Part shown: one piece after another, positions 1 through 8,011 of the stretch
Layout: each line of letters opens with the position of its first letter
Position numbering within the stretch: the stretch's first letter is position 1
Source of the DNA: Pseudomonas reactans
GTDB taxonomy: Bacteria; Pseudomonadota; Gammaproteobacteria; Pseudomonadales; Pseudomonadaceae
Direction: 5' to 3'
NCBI RefSeq assembly: GCF_013385825.1
Contig: NZ_JACAPG010000006.1
Location: forward strand, 62,001 to 126,000
Length of the DNA stretch: 64,000 bases
Notes under the pieces: generated by a model
Told to the model about the DNA's origin: nothing
The model's input: only the letters and a program-made list of their open reading frames with translations
The model's database searches: none
Made by a program: the position numbers and the translations under genes

Positions 1-116
1 AGCACGCGCTTGTGTATGAAGCGGCGTAGTTTTTTTTGCTGGTCATCGGTCAGGTGGAGCATGAATTGAGGCGAGCTGCCAACAAGGTGCGCTAAAGCTT
101 CAATAGGGATATTCAT
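1..116 (-). CDS. hrpL: HrpL/RspL-type ECF sigma factor, N-terminal part
   Basis: Only the first 38 codons lie in the window; the gene continues off the left edge. The peptide has an LTDDQQKKLRRFIHKRV stretch which matches, in place and wording, the region just before the sigma-2 domain of P. syringae HrpL as I remember it. HrpL is the extracytoplasmic-function sigma factor that reads hrp-box promoters of the type III secretion genes. The identification is helped by context: a sigma-54 promoter lies directly upstream on the same strand, as for hrpL elsewhere, and a hrp box with hrpJ follows on the other strand. The ATG at 114-116 is the only start seen. In P. fluorescens the gene is called rspL. 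Confidence 0.8.
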   Translation of the reverse strand, partial: MNIPIEALAHLVGSSPQFMLHLTDDQQKKLRRFIHKRV

Positions 117-167
117 GATTTTTTCCTTAGGGTAGACGCAGTCGACGAATCTCGTCGGGAACCCCAT

Positions 168-183
168 AGCACTGCCTGTGCCA
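168..183 (-). promoter_or_regulatory. sigma-54 (RpoN) promoter of hrpL/rspL
   Basis: Read on the minus strand the site is TGGCAC-AGGCA-GTGCT, with GG and GC exactly ten bases apart as in the -24/-12 consensus. Transcription would start near 156, about 40 bases before the hrpL ATG. It is the expected target of the HrpS-type activator encoded at 10924-11817. Confidence 0.85.
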
Positions 184-317
184 ATCGGAAAAAACACATA
201 ACCTACTGATTTTTATCAATTAGTTTTTTTCGTTCATCTTTTTTTGAGCAACTGTTTGCGCTGCGCAAAGATTGCGCATGCAAGTCTTTTCAAATTGAAC
301 TTGGATCGGCGTTTGAT

Positions 318-346
318 GGAACCGAATGGGCAGCTTGTTCCACATA
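318..346 (+). promoter_or_regulatory. hrp box promoter of the hrpJ operon
   Basis: GGAACC, 16 bases, then CCACATA: a perfect match to the HrpL-dependent promoter consensus GGAACC-N15/16-CCACNNA. Transcription from it would start near 352, so the upstream in-frame ATG at 326, which lies inside the box, cannot be the hrpJ start. Confidence 0.93.
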
Positions 347-376
347 GGGAAACACTCTTCCTGTGCGGGCCTGTCC

Positions 377-1441
377 ATGAAAGTCGAATCCAGCAACGAT
401 GTACAAAGGGTCCAGCGCCTGGACCAACCCGTTGTCAATACTGTTGCCGTGCCTTCACCCACGAAGGGCGTCGATCACCTTGGGCACTTGTTCAGCGAGG
501 AGGTGGCGGTCAATACCCAAAGGCTGAGTGAGCGGAAGATGGGCGTCCGTGTGCCTGCGACCGAGCAGCTTGTGCAGCTTTATGATCAGTTGGGTCACCC
601 GGCACAGGCGACATTGGCATCCGTGTCGCGTCGAATCAGGCTGCAACTGTTGCAGAAACCTTCGCTGGAGAAATTACTGGACCTTACAGGTGGAGACCCG
701 GCGCGCGCGTTCGTGGTGCTCAAACATGTGGTGGCCCAAGCCGATAATGAAGTCCGTCCGTCCGAGGCAACCCTCGCGCGTGATGCCATTGCCAGGCTGG
801 AGGTGCGCTTCAAAGGTGAGATTCAGGCTGGCTTGAACATCGCCGTGGCGCTACAGGCAGCCTGCGTTGATCCGAACGAACGCCAGGCATTGCGGGCGCT
901 CTACTACACCAGCGTAGTCACCCGCCAATCTCTGGCGACGATGATGCAAGCCCTACTGGGGGTTTACGGCGGCGAGGGGTTCAGTACCGGGCTCGGTATC
1001 ATGCGTAAAGCCTTGGCGGACGACATTGCGGCGATGGTGTCGTCGATGCCCACGCCTCTGCTGCGTACCTTGTTGCTGGGGCTGCAAAGCTGCGGCCAGT
1101 TGAGCGCCGTGTTGACGGGGTGCCGGTCGCTGGTCCAGCGCCTGAATATCGAACAGGATGCGGTGACGTTGCTGCAACGAATGTTAGCGTACGCCGGCAA
1201 TGGCATCACGGTTGAAGAATTGCTTCAACTCGGGGATGAGCTGGGAGGGGGGGCGACGGATCGACAGGTGATATCCCTCAATGCCCTTTACCCTTTGCTT
1301 CAGCAGTTGCCCATGGCGTTGTGGCCTGATAGCCGAGCGCGTCAGGACACGCTGCTGGCGCTCTTGGCGGTGATCGGGGAGCTGGATCGTTCCATGCGCG
1401 GCCAGGCGGGTATCACCGGCAGGTCGAGGGGCCTGGTGTGA
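377..1441 (+). CDS. hrpJ: HrpJ/RspJ, YopN-family type III secretion gatekeeper
   Basis: A 354-residue protein at the head of the hrp-box operon, in the position of hrpJ of Hrp1-type systems. HrpJ belongs to the YopN/InvE/MxiC family of proteins that sit at the cytoplasmic gate and control the order of substrate export; some are secreted. The protein is mostly helical with no signal peptide or membrane segment. Start: an in-frame ATG at 326 lies inside the promoter, so the ATG at 377 (MKVESSND) is the first one on the transcript, although its ribosome site is weak. The TGA overlaps the GTG of hrcV. The family call rests on size, place and general character more than on a sharp motif. Confidence 0.82.
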   Translation: MKVESSNDVQRVQRLDQPVVNTVAVPSPTKGVDHLGHLFSEEVAVNTQRLSERKMGVRVPATEQLVQLYDQLGHPAQATLASVSRRIRLQLLQKPSLEKLLDLTGGDPARAFVVLKHVVAQADNEVRPSEATLARDAIARLEVRFKGEIQAGLNIAVALQAACVDPNERQALRALYYTSVVTRQSLATMMQALLGVYGGEGFSTGLGIMRKALADDIAAMVSSMPTPLLRTLLLGLQSCGQLSAVLTGCRSLVQRLNIEQDAVTLLQRMLAYAGNGITVEELLQLGDELGGGATDRQVISLNALYPLLQQLPMALWPDSRARQDTLLALLAVIGELDRSMRGQAGITGRSRGLV

Positions 1442-2496
1442 CCGCGCTGTCGGCCATCAATAGTGTATTGCTCAAAGTGGCACAGCGCGCTGAAGTGCTT
1501 GGCGCCGTCGTGGTTTTGGCTATCGTTTTCATTTTTATCGTGCCGTTGCCCACTTGGCTGGTGGATATTCTCATCGCCCTCAACATCTGTATCTCATGCT
1601 TGCTGATCGTGCTGGCGCTGTACTTGCCTGGGCCGCTGGCGTTCTCATCGTTCCCGTCGATTCTGTTGCTGACCACGATGTTTCGTCTTGCGCTGTCGAT
1701 CGCGACCACGCGCCTGATCCTGCTGGAACAGGACGCCGGTGACATCGTCGAGGCCTTCGGAAATTTTGTGGTCGGTGGCAACCTGGCGGTGGGGTTGGTG
1801 ATCTTCCTGATCCTGACGCTGGTCAACTTCCTGGTGATCACCAAGGGCTCGGAGCGGGTGGCTGAAGTGGCAGCGCGCTTCAGCCTGGACGCGATGCCGG
1901 GCAAACAGATGTCCATTGACAGTGACCTGCGTGCCGGCCTGATTGACGGTGCACAAGCGCGAGACAAGCGGGAGCAGTTGTCCCGGGAAAGCCAGTTGTT
2001 CGGGGCCATGGACGGGGCCATGAAGTTCGTCAAGGGCGACGCCATCGCCGGTTTGATCATCGTCGTGGTCAACCTCTTGGGTGGTTTTTCCACGGGTATG
2101 TTCCAGCACGGCTTGAGTGCGGGCGAGTCAATGGCGCTGTACTCCGTATTGACCATCGGCGATGGCCTGATTGCACAGATCCCGGCGCTGCTGATCTCCC
2201 TCACCGCCGGCATGATCATCACCCGCGTGGCGCCCGACGGGAAAAAGGGTATTACCAACATGGGCGCCGAAATTGCCCGGCAAATGACCAGCGAGCCCAA
2301 GAGTTGGATCATTGCTTCGGTGGGGATGCTCGCGTTTGCAATCGTGCCGGGCATGCCGACCGGGGTGTTTATCCTGATCGCGCTGATCACCGGCTCCCTG
2401 GGTTACTACCTTGCTCGACAGCCTGTTCCTTTCCTATCTCTGAGTGGCGTATGGAACCGATCGTGTTGTTCAAGCAAGGCATGCTGCTGGTGGTAG
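1438..2496 (+). pseudogene. hrcV: HrcV/RscV export gate protein, truncated after the membrane domain
   Basis: Residues 1 to about 321 match HrcV (SctV, FlhA family) closely, including MFRLALSVATTR-like and LDAMPGKQMSID blocks and the predicted membrane helices. The protein then loses homology. From about codon 322 (base 2400) it runs some 30 codons in a foreign frame, crosses the hrcS start and stops at 2496. HrcV is normally near 695 residues, so the whole cytoplasmic domain, which forms the nonameric ring that binds export substrates and chaperones, is gone. Start is the GTG at 1438, overlapping the hrpJ stop. Called a pseudogene because the essential half is missing; a membrane remnant could still be made. 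Confidence 0.9.
2396..2443 (+). pseudogene. hrcR: probable HrcR/RscR C-terminal remnant
   Basis: One frame off from hrcV, bases 2396-2443 read WVTTLLDSLFLSYL and then TGA, seven bases before the hrcS ATG. SctR proteins end in a short tail of this kind (a GW, a run of Leu, then SY or SF and a stop), and in intact clusters hrcR lies immediately upstream of hrcS. I therefore read it as the last 14 or so codons of hrcR, joined by deletion to the middle of hrcV. The stretch is too short for a secure assignment. Confidence 0.5.
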
Positions 2497-2714
2497 TGCT
2501 ATCAGCACCCCCGTTGATCGTGGCGGTGGTGGTGGGCGTATTGACCTCCCTGGTGCAGGCGTTGATGCAGGTACAGGATCAAACGCTGCCCTTTGGAATA
2601 AAGCTGGTGGCGGTGGGCATCACATTGATTATGACCGGCCGCTGGATTGGCGTTGAGTTGATCCAACTGATCAATCTGACCTTCGACATGATCGGCCGCT
2701 CGGCCCTGAACTGA
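2451..2714 (+). CDS. hrcS: HrcS/RscS, type III export apparatus protein
   Basis: An 87-residue membrane protein with two hydrophobic helices and the family signature ALMQVQDQTLPFGIK, typical of SctS/FliQ. In the inner membrane SctS packs with SctR and SctT into the helical export gate. Length is normal for HrcS. The ATG at 2451 lies inside the out-of-frame tail of truncated hrcV, and transcription probably comes from the hrp box at 318. Its usual partner HrcR is not encoded here except for a possible tail just upstream. Confidence 0.93.
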   Translation: MEPIVLFKQGMLLVVVLSAPPLIVAVVVGVLTSLVQALMQVQDQTLPFGIKLVAVGITLIMTGRWIGVELIQLINLTFDMIGRSALN

Positions 2715-2724
2715 GGTTTCGCCT

Positions 2725-3513
2725 GTGCTGCTATACCTCGATTTTCTTCCAAGTTTGCTGATCGGGATGGCGCGTATCTACCCGTGTTGCATTCTGGTCG
2801 CGGCGTTTTGTTTTCAGCATATACGCGGCATGCTCAGGCACGTTCTTGTAATGGTGATGGCGCTGATGCCCGCGCCGGGTATTCATGCGATGTTGGAAGG
2901 TAGCGATATCTCCGCACTGATGCTCGGCGCCCTGGTGCTGAAGGAGGTGGCCCTTGGATTGCTGCTGGGCGTATTGCTCTCCATGCCATTCTGGCTGTTT
3001 GAATCGGTGGGGGCATTGCTGGACAACCAGCGCGGTGCATTGGCAGGCGGGCAACTCAACCCTTCGCTGGGACCGGATGCGACGCCGATCGGTCATTTGT
3101 TCAAGCAATTGGCGATCTTTCTGCTGATGGTCACCCTGGGGCTTGGCGCGTTGACTCAGGTGATCTGGGACAGCTATCTGATCTGGCCTCCCACCGTGTG
3201 GTTTCCGCTTCCGACGGCCAATGGCATGGGCGTGTTCGTCGGGCTGCTTGGCGATACCTTCACACACATGATGCTCTACGCCGCGCCCTTTATCGCTGTG
3301 CTCCTGTTGCTGGAATTCGGCATTGCGTTGCTCGGCGTCTACAGCCAGCAATTGCAGGTGAGCTCACTGGCTCCGCCGGTCAAGAGCCTGGCCGGCATTG
3401 GTATCCTGCTGTTGTATTTTGCGCTGCTGCAAGACCTGATCGTCGGACGCATGAGCCAGCTTGGCGACCTCAAAAGCTCGTTGGGAATCCTGTTCAAGGT
3501 CGGGATGCCATGA
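2725..3513 (+). CDS. hrcT: HrcT/RscT, type III export apparatus protein
   Basis: A 262-residue polytopic inner-membrane protein of the SctT/FliR family. Conserved features are the LFESVGALLDNQRGA loop and the late stretch LEFGIALLGVYSQQLQVSSLAPPVKS. SctT forms the export gate with SctR and SctS. The start is GTG at 2725, ten bases after the hrcS stop with a TGAGG ribosome site. The stop overlaps the hrcU ATG (ATGA), which suggests translational coupling. Full length, with no damage seen. Confidence 0.93.
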   Translation: MLLYLDFLPSLLIGMARIYPCCILVAAFCFQHIRGMLRHVLVMVMALMPAPGIHAMLEGSDISALMLGALVLKEVALGLLLGVLLSMPFWLFESVGALLDNQRGALAGGQLNPSLGPDATPIGHLFKQLAIFLLMVTLGLGALTQVIWDSYLIWPPTVWFPLPTANGMGVFVGLLGDTFTHMMLYAAPFIAVLLLLEFGIALLGVYSQQLQVSSLAPPVKSLAGIGILLLYFALLQDLIVGRMSQLGDLKSSLGILFKVGMP

Positions 3514-4607
3514 GTGATTCAGGCGAAAAAAAGCATCCGGCGTCCGCAAAAAAACTGCGTGACCAACGTAAGAAGGGTCAGGTTGCCCAGAGTCAGGATA
3601 TCGCCAAATTGCTGGTACTGACGGCTATCAGCGAAATCGCTTTGTTTACTGCCGAGACCAGCCTGCAACGCTTCCAGCAATTGATGTTATTGCCGATGTC
3701 TCGCCTCACACAGCCTTTTGTACGGGCACTGGAAGAAGTGATGTTCGAGGCGATGGTGGTGTTTTTTTCATTCGCCCTGTTGATGGCTGGGGTGGCGATT
3801 CTCTCGAAGCTGATCAGCAGTTGGATGCAGTTTGGGATGCTCTTCGCCCCGGAGGCGCTGAAGCTGGACTTCAATCGTCTTAACCCTGTCAGCCAACTCA
3901 AGCAGATGTTCTCTGCCCAGCAACTGATGAACCTGTTCATGAGCATTGTGAAGGCGTTCCTTATCGGCTTGATTGTGTACGTGGCGGTCTGGCCCTCATT
4001 GGACACGCTGATCAATCTGGCCAACAGCGATCTGCAAAGTTACATCGTTGCGTTGATCGCGCTGTTCCGTCACCTGCTGCATCTCTGCCTGGGCATGCTG
4101 CTGGTGCTGGCCTTGATTGACCTGGCAATGGTCAAGCACTTCTTCGCCAAGCGCATGCGTATGACCCAGGTGGAGGTGGTCAAAGAGTACAAAGACATGG
4201 AAGGTGACCCGCACGTCAAGGGTCAGCGCCGCGCATTGGCGCAACAGTTGGCCCAGGAAGAGCCGAAGGTCAAGCTGCCCAAGTTGGAAGAGGCCGATAT
4301 GCTGGTGGTCAACCCCACCCACTTTGCTGTCGCGTTGTATTACCGTCCCGGCAAGACGCCGATCCCGATGTTGGTCAGCAAGGGTACGGATGCGCAGGCC
4401 CGTCAATTGATCGCTCGAGCAAAATCCTCCGAGGTGCCGGTGATCCAATGCGTGTGGCTGGCCCGAACGCTCTATACCGCGAAACTGGGTGCGAGCATTC
4501 CTCGCGAAACCTTGCAGGCCGTGGCGCTTATCTACCGCACCTTGCGTGAGCTGGATGACGTAGCCAAACGTGAGACGCTGGAGTTGCCAGAGCTTGAGCG
4601 GCGTTGA
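3510..4607 (+). CDS. hrcU: HrcU/RscU, autocleaving export switch protein
   Basis: A 365-residue protein of the SctU/FlhB family. It opens with the basic SDSGEKKHPASAKKLRDQRKKG segment type found in the family, has four membrane helices, then a cytoplasmic domain with the self-cleaving NPTH motif at about residues 268-271. Cleavage there switches export specificity. The start at 3510 overlaps the hrcT stop; longer in-frame readings run through hrcT and are rejected. The stop at 4605-4607 abuts the convergent hrpV stop with no bases between. Confidence 0.94.
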   Translation: MSDSGEKKHPASAKKLRDQRKKGQVAQSQDIAKLLVLTAISEIALFTAETSLQRFQQLMLLPMSRLTQPFVRALEEVMFEAMVVFFSFALLMAGVAILSKLISSWMQFGMLFAPEALKLDFNRLNPVSQLKQMFSAQQLMNLFMSIVKAFLIGLIVYVAVWPSLDTLINLANSDLQSYIVALIALFRHLLHLCLGMLLVLALIDLAMVKHFFAKRMRMTQVEVVKEYKDMEGDPHVKGQRRALAQQLAQEEPKVKLPKLEEADMLVVNPTHFAVALYYRPGKTPIPMLVSKGTDAQARQLIARAKSSEVPVIQCVWLARTLYTAKLGASIPRETLQAVALIYRTLRELDDVAKRETLELPELERR

Positions 4608-4973
4608 TCATCGGCTGCGGCGTGAGTCCAGGGCTTCGAGGTTGACCAGTGACAGCATCCGGCTGAGGATCGTGTCGACAGCGCCGTTCGTTGCCGGTAG
4701 TGCGTGCCAGATGACCAGGGCATCCTGAGGGTCGAGGTAAATAAAACAACCACCGAATGCCAATGGTTGCTCATAGCGTCGCTCCAGCGCCCGCTGCACC
4801 TGCCCGGTTTGTACCGCCTCCCGAGCAACGTGCAATGCCAGTCCCGGTCGCTTGCCCGCGTGCTGTGCACATGCCTTGACCCCGGCAGCGAGCGACAGGT
4901 GAGCGGCAGTGCCACTCACCAGGTTGCGCAGAAATACCTCGCGTTGATCGTCCGGCATTCCCATAGGGCTCAT
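4608..4973 (-). CDS. hrpV: HrpV/RspV, negative regulator of the hrp system
   Basis: A 121-residue protein at the end of the hrcC operon, the usual hrpV position. In P. syringae HrpV binds HrpS and prevents activation of the hrpL promoter, with HrpG relieving the block. The ATG at 4973 overlaps the hrpT stop (ATGA); a longer reading up to 5105 would run through hrpT and is rejected. The call rests on position, size (P. syringae HrpV is near 115 residues) and lack of signal or membrane segments; I see no diagnostic motif. It ends back to back with hrcU. Confidence 0.75.
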   Translation of the reverse strand: MSPMGMPDDQREVFLRNLVSGTAAHLSLAAGVKACAQHAGKRPGLALHVAREAVQTGQVQRALERRYEQPLAFGGCFIYLDPQDALVIWHALPATNGAVDTILSRMLSLVNLEALDSRRSR

Positions 4974-5173
4974 CGTTCCAGCGACACCGTCTGGTAGTCC
5001 GCCCGTTCCCCGGCGGGGCCCGGTTCGACACGCATCTGCGATGGCCACCAGATTACCATCTTGTCCTTGGACGATTGCGGGCGCGAGCAGGAGTCGCCTT
5101 TGCAAGTAGGGGTGCAGCCTGCGACGAGCAGCGTTGCGCCGAGTAAGGTGGAAAACACTAAGTGCCGTTTCAT
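4970..5173 (-). CDS. hrpT: HrpT/RspT small lipoprotein, likely secretin pilotin
   Basis: A 67-residue protein with a lipoprotein signal: basic start, hydrophobic core and LLVAGC lipobox with Cys20, followed by a Cys-containing stretch. It lies between hrcC and hrpV, as hrpT does in P. syringae, with ATGA overlaps on both sides. HrpT is an outer-membrane lipoprotein that helps the HrcC secretin reach or assemble in the outer membrane. The lipobox is visible; the pilotin role is family knowledge. Confidence 0.85.
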   Translation of the reverse strand: MKRHLVFSTLLGATLLVAGCTPTCKGDSCSRPQSSKDKMVIWWPSQMRVEPGPAGERADYQTVSLER

Positions 5174-7308
5174 GGATTGTCCTTCTGAGCCGCGTTGATC
5201 AAGGAGGGGCGTGGCACGCCGAGGTGTTCATCTTTCACCACTGGGCGCATGGCGATAAACACCTCGGCTTCTTCACCCGGCTTGAGCCAGGCGCGTGGCC
5301 ACACGCTGACAGCCAGTGTTTGCGAATTACTGCACTCTTTTTCGTCGATACGTACATTGCGCTTGAACTGGTTGCGCAGCACCACGACCGCCACGTTGTA
5401 TTCGGGGCCGGCATACCATTGGCTGCGTTCGTTGTTCAGCGCCAGCAGGTCGCGTGTGCTGCACAAGGTACTCAAACCCACAGGCATTGGCGCCACCTTG
5501 AAAGCCTTGGGAACCTCTCCGCTCACCAGGTGCGCCAGTGTGCTGATGATGTCGCTGCGCTTGATCACTGGCTGGTGCGGCGCATAGCGTCGGGCCAGCG
5601 GAGTGAGCGCAGCTTGCAATTCGACCTGATCGGCCTGGGGCAGGTAGCGTGACGGGTCGGCCTGGTCGCCGATCACGCGCGGGGTAAGAATGAACAGTCG
5701 TTCACGCCGATTGTTCTGCCGTTCGGTCGAGGAAAAAAGGGCCTTGCCCAACAACGGAATGTCGCCGAGCAAGGGCACCTTGTTTTGCTTGTCAGTACTT
5801 TCGGTGACATGGAAGCCGCCGACGACCAACGAACGCTTTTCGGCCATTACAGCCTGGGTACTGACCTTACCTCGGCGTACGTCGAAATTATTGGGATTTG
5901 CGTTGGAGTCTTCGAAATTTCCATCCTCAATATCAATCGCCAGATGGATCTGGTGACCGCCCCGGCTGGTAATGACCCGGGGAACAACCTGGAAGCTGGT
6001 ACCCACGGTGATTGGCAGGATCGTTGCGACCTGACGCCCGGGTGTCAGGTATTGCGTACGGTTGAAGTCGATGACGGCAGGCTGGTTTTCCAAGGTCAGT
6101 ACGGATGGGTTGGAGACCATGGTTGCCAGTCCTTTGGCTTCAAGTGCGCGGATATCTGCGTAGAACCGCTCGCGGTTCTCAATGGACAGTTGTGAGGACG
6201 TGCCAGGTGCCAGGTTGGTGCCTCCACCGCGAAATCGGCTGTTCTGAAACCCCCAGTTCACCCCGAACTCACGCAACTGTGTGCGCTCGATATCAAGAAT
6301 GATCGCGTCGATTTCCACCAATTTGCGCGCGACATCAAGTTGGGCGATGAGCTCGCGGTACATGGCTTGGCGCTCAGGCAAGTCGTAGATCAGCACCGCG
6401 TTATTGCGCACGTCGGCTTCGACGCGAATCCGGCTGGTAGAGACGGATGCGCGCGGTGTGAGTGCTGGACCGGCGTCCTGCCCACCACCGGTAGCGTTCG
6501 CACCGAGTATCTGTCCTAACAAAGGGTTGTTCAGCCTGGGAATAGTTGGCGCGAGCGGGGAGGGCTGTGATGCCGGGCGCTGGCTCAGCCCCGATAATGT
6601 CGAGGACGACCGTGGCTCCAGCAACCCGCGCAGAACGCTAGCAACCCCCGGTATTGTGAGCTTCTCGCCGCGGTAATCCACTTGGTTGTCTGCGGCGTTG
6701 GCGAACTTCAGCGGGTAACTCAATATGCTTTGTTTTTCATCCGGTGAGCGGCGCTGACTGCTGAACTGTTTGATCTGTTCGATGTAGCGTTGAGGGCCAG
6801 AGACAAGTACGGCGCCATCTTCCGACAACTCTCCCCAGCCAAACCGGCTGTCGAGCAGGCCTATGTCGGTGAGCGCCTGCTTGAGGTCGGCAATGGTCTC
6901 TGAGGAAACTTCCAGCCGCGCCGATTCTTGCAGGTCCAGAGTGCTGATATAGAGCGTATTGTTGTACAAGTACCACTGGAAGCGGTGCTCTACTCCCAGC
7001 CTGTCGAGCATCGACTGCGGAGTATTGGCGCGTATCTTGCCATTGACGTTGCCCTCCAGCAGGCCTTCGATTTGCAGGCGCGTACCGAAGGTCTGGGCGA
7101 AGTCTTCAAGCACTTCCCGCAGCGGCTTGTGCTCGGCCTCGTAGGCGTACGCAGTGTTTTTCCATTCAGAAGGAATGGCCGCGAAAGCGCTTGGTACAGG
7201 TATCAGCAGCCAAGGCAGCGCGAACAGGCAGCGCCACCCTACTCGTTTTGACAATCTGTCGCGCGAATCAAAGCGCAAGCAAGTGTGCTTGTAGGGCTTG
7301 GTGTGCAT
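5170..7308 (-). CDS. hrcC: HrcC/RscC outer-membrane secretin
   Basis: A 712-residue secretin, the usual length for Hrp1-type HrcC. A basic N-terminus and a hydrophobic stretch at about 25-44 ending AFAA look like a signal peptide. N0/N1-type domains follow and the secretin core lies in the C-terminal half, with the typical VPLLGDIPLLGKALFSS segment near residue 500. Secretins form the ring through which the pilus and substrates cross the outer membrane. There are 14 bases between this ATG and the hrpG stop, and the stop overlaps hrpT. The reading frame is intact in spite of the damaged inner-membrane export genes. Confidence 0.95.
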   Translation of the reverse strand: MHTKPYKHTCLRFDSRDRLSKRVGWRCLFALPWLLIPVPSAFAAIPSEWKNTAYAYEAEHKPLREVLEDFAQTFGTRLQIEGLLEGNVNGKIRANTPQSMLDRLGVEHRFQWYLYNNTLYISTLDLQESARLEVSSETIADLKQALTDIGLLDSRFGWGELSEDGAVLVSGPQRYIEQIKQFSSQRRSPDEKQSILSYPLKFANAADNQVDYRGEKLTIPGVASVLRGLLEPRSSSTLSGLSQRPASQPSPLAPTIPRLNNPLLGQILGANATGGGQDAGPALTPRASVSTSRIRVEADVRNNAVLIYDLPERQAMYRELIAQLDVARKLVEIDAIILDIERTQLREFGVNWGFQNSRFRGGGTNLAPGTSSQLSIENRERFYADIRALEAKGLATMVSNPSVLTLENQPAVIDFNRTQYLTPGRQVATILPITVGTSFQVVPRVITSRGGHQIHLAIDIEDGNFEDSNANPNNFDVRRGKVSTQAVMAEKRSLVVGGFHVTESTDKQNKVPLLGDIPLLGKALFSSTERQNNRRERLFILTPRVIGDQADPSRYLPQADQVELQAALTPLARRYAPHQPVIKRSDIISTLAHLVSGEVPKAFKVAPMPVGLSTLCSTRDLLALNNERSQWYAGPEYNVAVVVLRNQFKRNVRIDEKECSNSQTLAVSVWPRAWLKPGEEAEVFIAMRPVVKDEHLGVPRPSLINAAQKDNP

Positions 7309-7322
7309 AGGGCATTCTCTGA

Positions 7323-7718
7323 TTAGTAAGACATCGAGCGTAGTGAGGTGGGTGTGAGCTGTTTGACCTGCCGTGCAAGGCGCACTGCAGTGGAACGCCA
7401 GGTGTCACGCTGGTTGAGTAGCGCTTGGAGACAATTAAGCAGGTTCGTGTGGTCACACGGTCCCTGGAGGCTTTGAATCAACCAGAGCGCACCCGTATCA
7501 GGTTTCAGCGCCAATGCACCTTGGAAATGATTCAGGCTGACAGCACTCAGGCGCATCCAGCCGGACAAGGCGGCGTTAGCGCATGGCGTCGCCGTCAGTT
7601 GGGCCTCCAGCAGCACGGCACCCCCCTGGCGCTTCAACATGATTTCGTCGTCGCCTTCGAACAAGGTGATCTGCTCTTTGTGGCTGCTCAACCAGTCTTT
7701 GACTAGCGCTTTCATCAT
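7323..7718 (-). CDS. hrpG: HrpG/RspG, chaperone-like regulator
   Basis: A 131-residue soluble protein between hrpF and hrcC, the place of hrpG in P. syringae. HrpG there has a fold like type III chaperones and acts as an anti-antiactivator by binding HrpV, freeing HrpS. The ATG at 7716-7718 overlaps the last base region of the hrpF stop. No signal peptide or membrane helix is seen. Identification is by position and size, supported by the presence of hrpV at the end of the same operon. Confidence 0.75.
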   Translation of the reverse strand: MMKALVKDWLSSHKEQITLFEGDDEIMLKRQGGAVLLEAQLTATPCANAALSGWMRLSAVSLNHFQGALALKPDTGALWLIQSLQGPCDHTNLLNCLQALLNQRDTWRSTAVRLARQVKQLTPTSLRSMSY

Positions 7719-7933
7719 TACTGGAAGCTCTCGAAGACACTTTTGAGCAGCATGTGATTGACACGGTTATGCTCGAGATAGGCCATTTGAGTGGTTGCCT
7801 TACTCATCGCCAACTCGAAGAACTCTGCATCCGATCCATTTTCGGCAACCTCTGCAGAGTGTTGTTGGTAACGTTTGTGTGCCGCGTCGCTGTTTCTCAA
7901 TAATTGGCCAGAAAGACCGTTAAAGAAGTCCAT
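7718..7933 (-). CDS. hrpF: HrpF/RspF small type III protein
   Basis: A 71-residue helical protein matching the P. syringae HrpF pattern as I recall it: an early FSGLS/FNGLSG block, a middle FFELAMSKATTQM and a C-terminal VNHMLLKS. P. syringae HrpF binds the pilin HrpA and is needed for its stability, like a needle chaperone. I chose the ATG at 7933 (MDFFNGLSG) because GGAG lies seven bases before it; an in-frame ATG 18 bases earlier would put the ribosome site inside the gene. No hrp box is seen in the 78 bases upstream, so it probably shares the hrpA transcript. Confidence 0.85.
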   Translation of the reverse strand: MDFFNGLSGQLLRNSDAAHKRYQQHSAEVAENGSDAEFFELAMSKATTQMAYLEHNRVNHMLLKSVFESFQ

Positions 7934-8011
7934 GGTTTCTCCTTCATACATCGTGAGTTGGCGTTGATGAATGGGGTCTTGTTATGAAGCTTTCTTGTAA
8001 AGGGTGGGCGG

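Noticed and set aside
158..187. Possible further hrp box GGAACC ... CCAATCG on the plus strand
   Set aside because: Spacing is 17 and the second half lacks the C of CCAC; it overlaps the sigma-54 promoter of hrpL and a perfect box lies 130 bases further on.
326..376. Earlier ATG as hrpJ start
   Set aside because: It lies within the hrp box and upstream of the expected transcript start.
7934..8011. A separate hrp box in front of hrpF, as in P. syringae
   Set aside because: No GGAACC-N15/16-CCAC pair is present in the gap or the end of hrpE.
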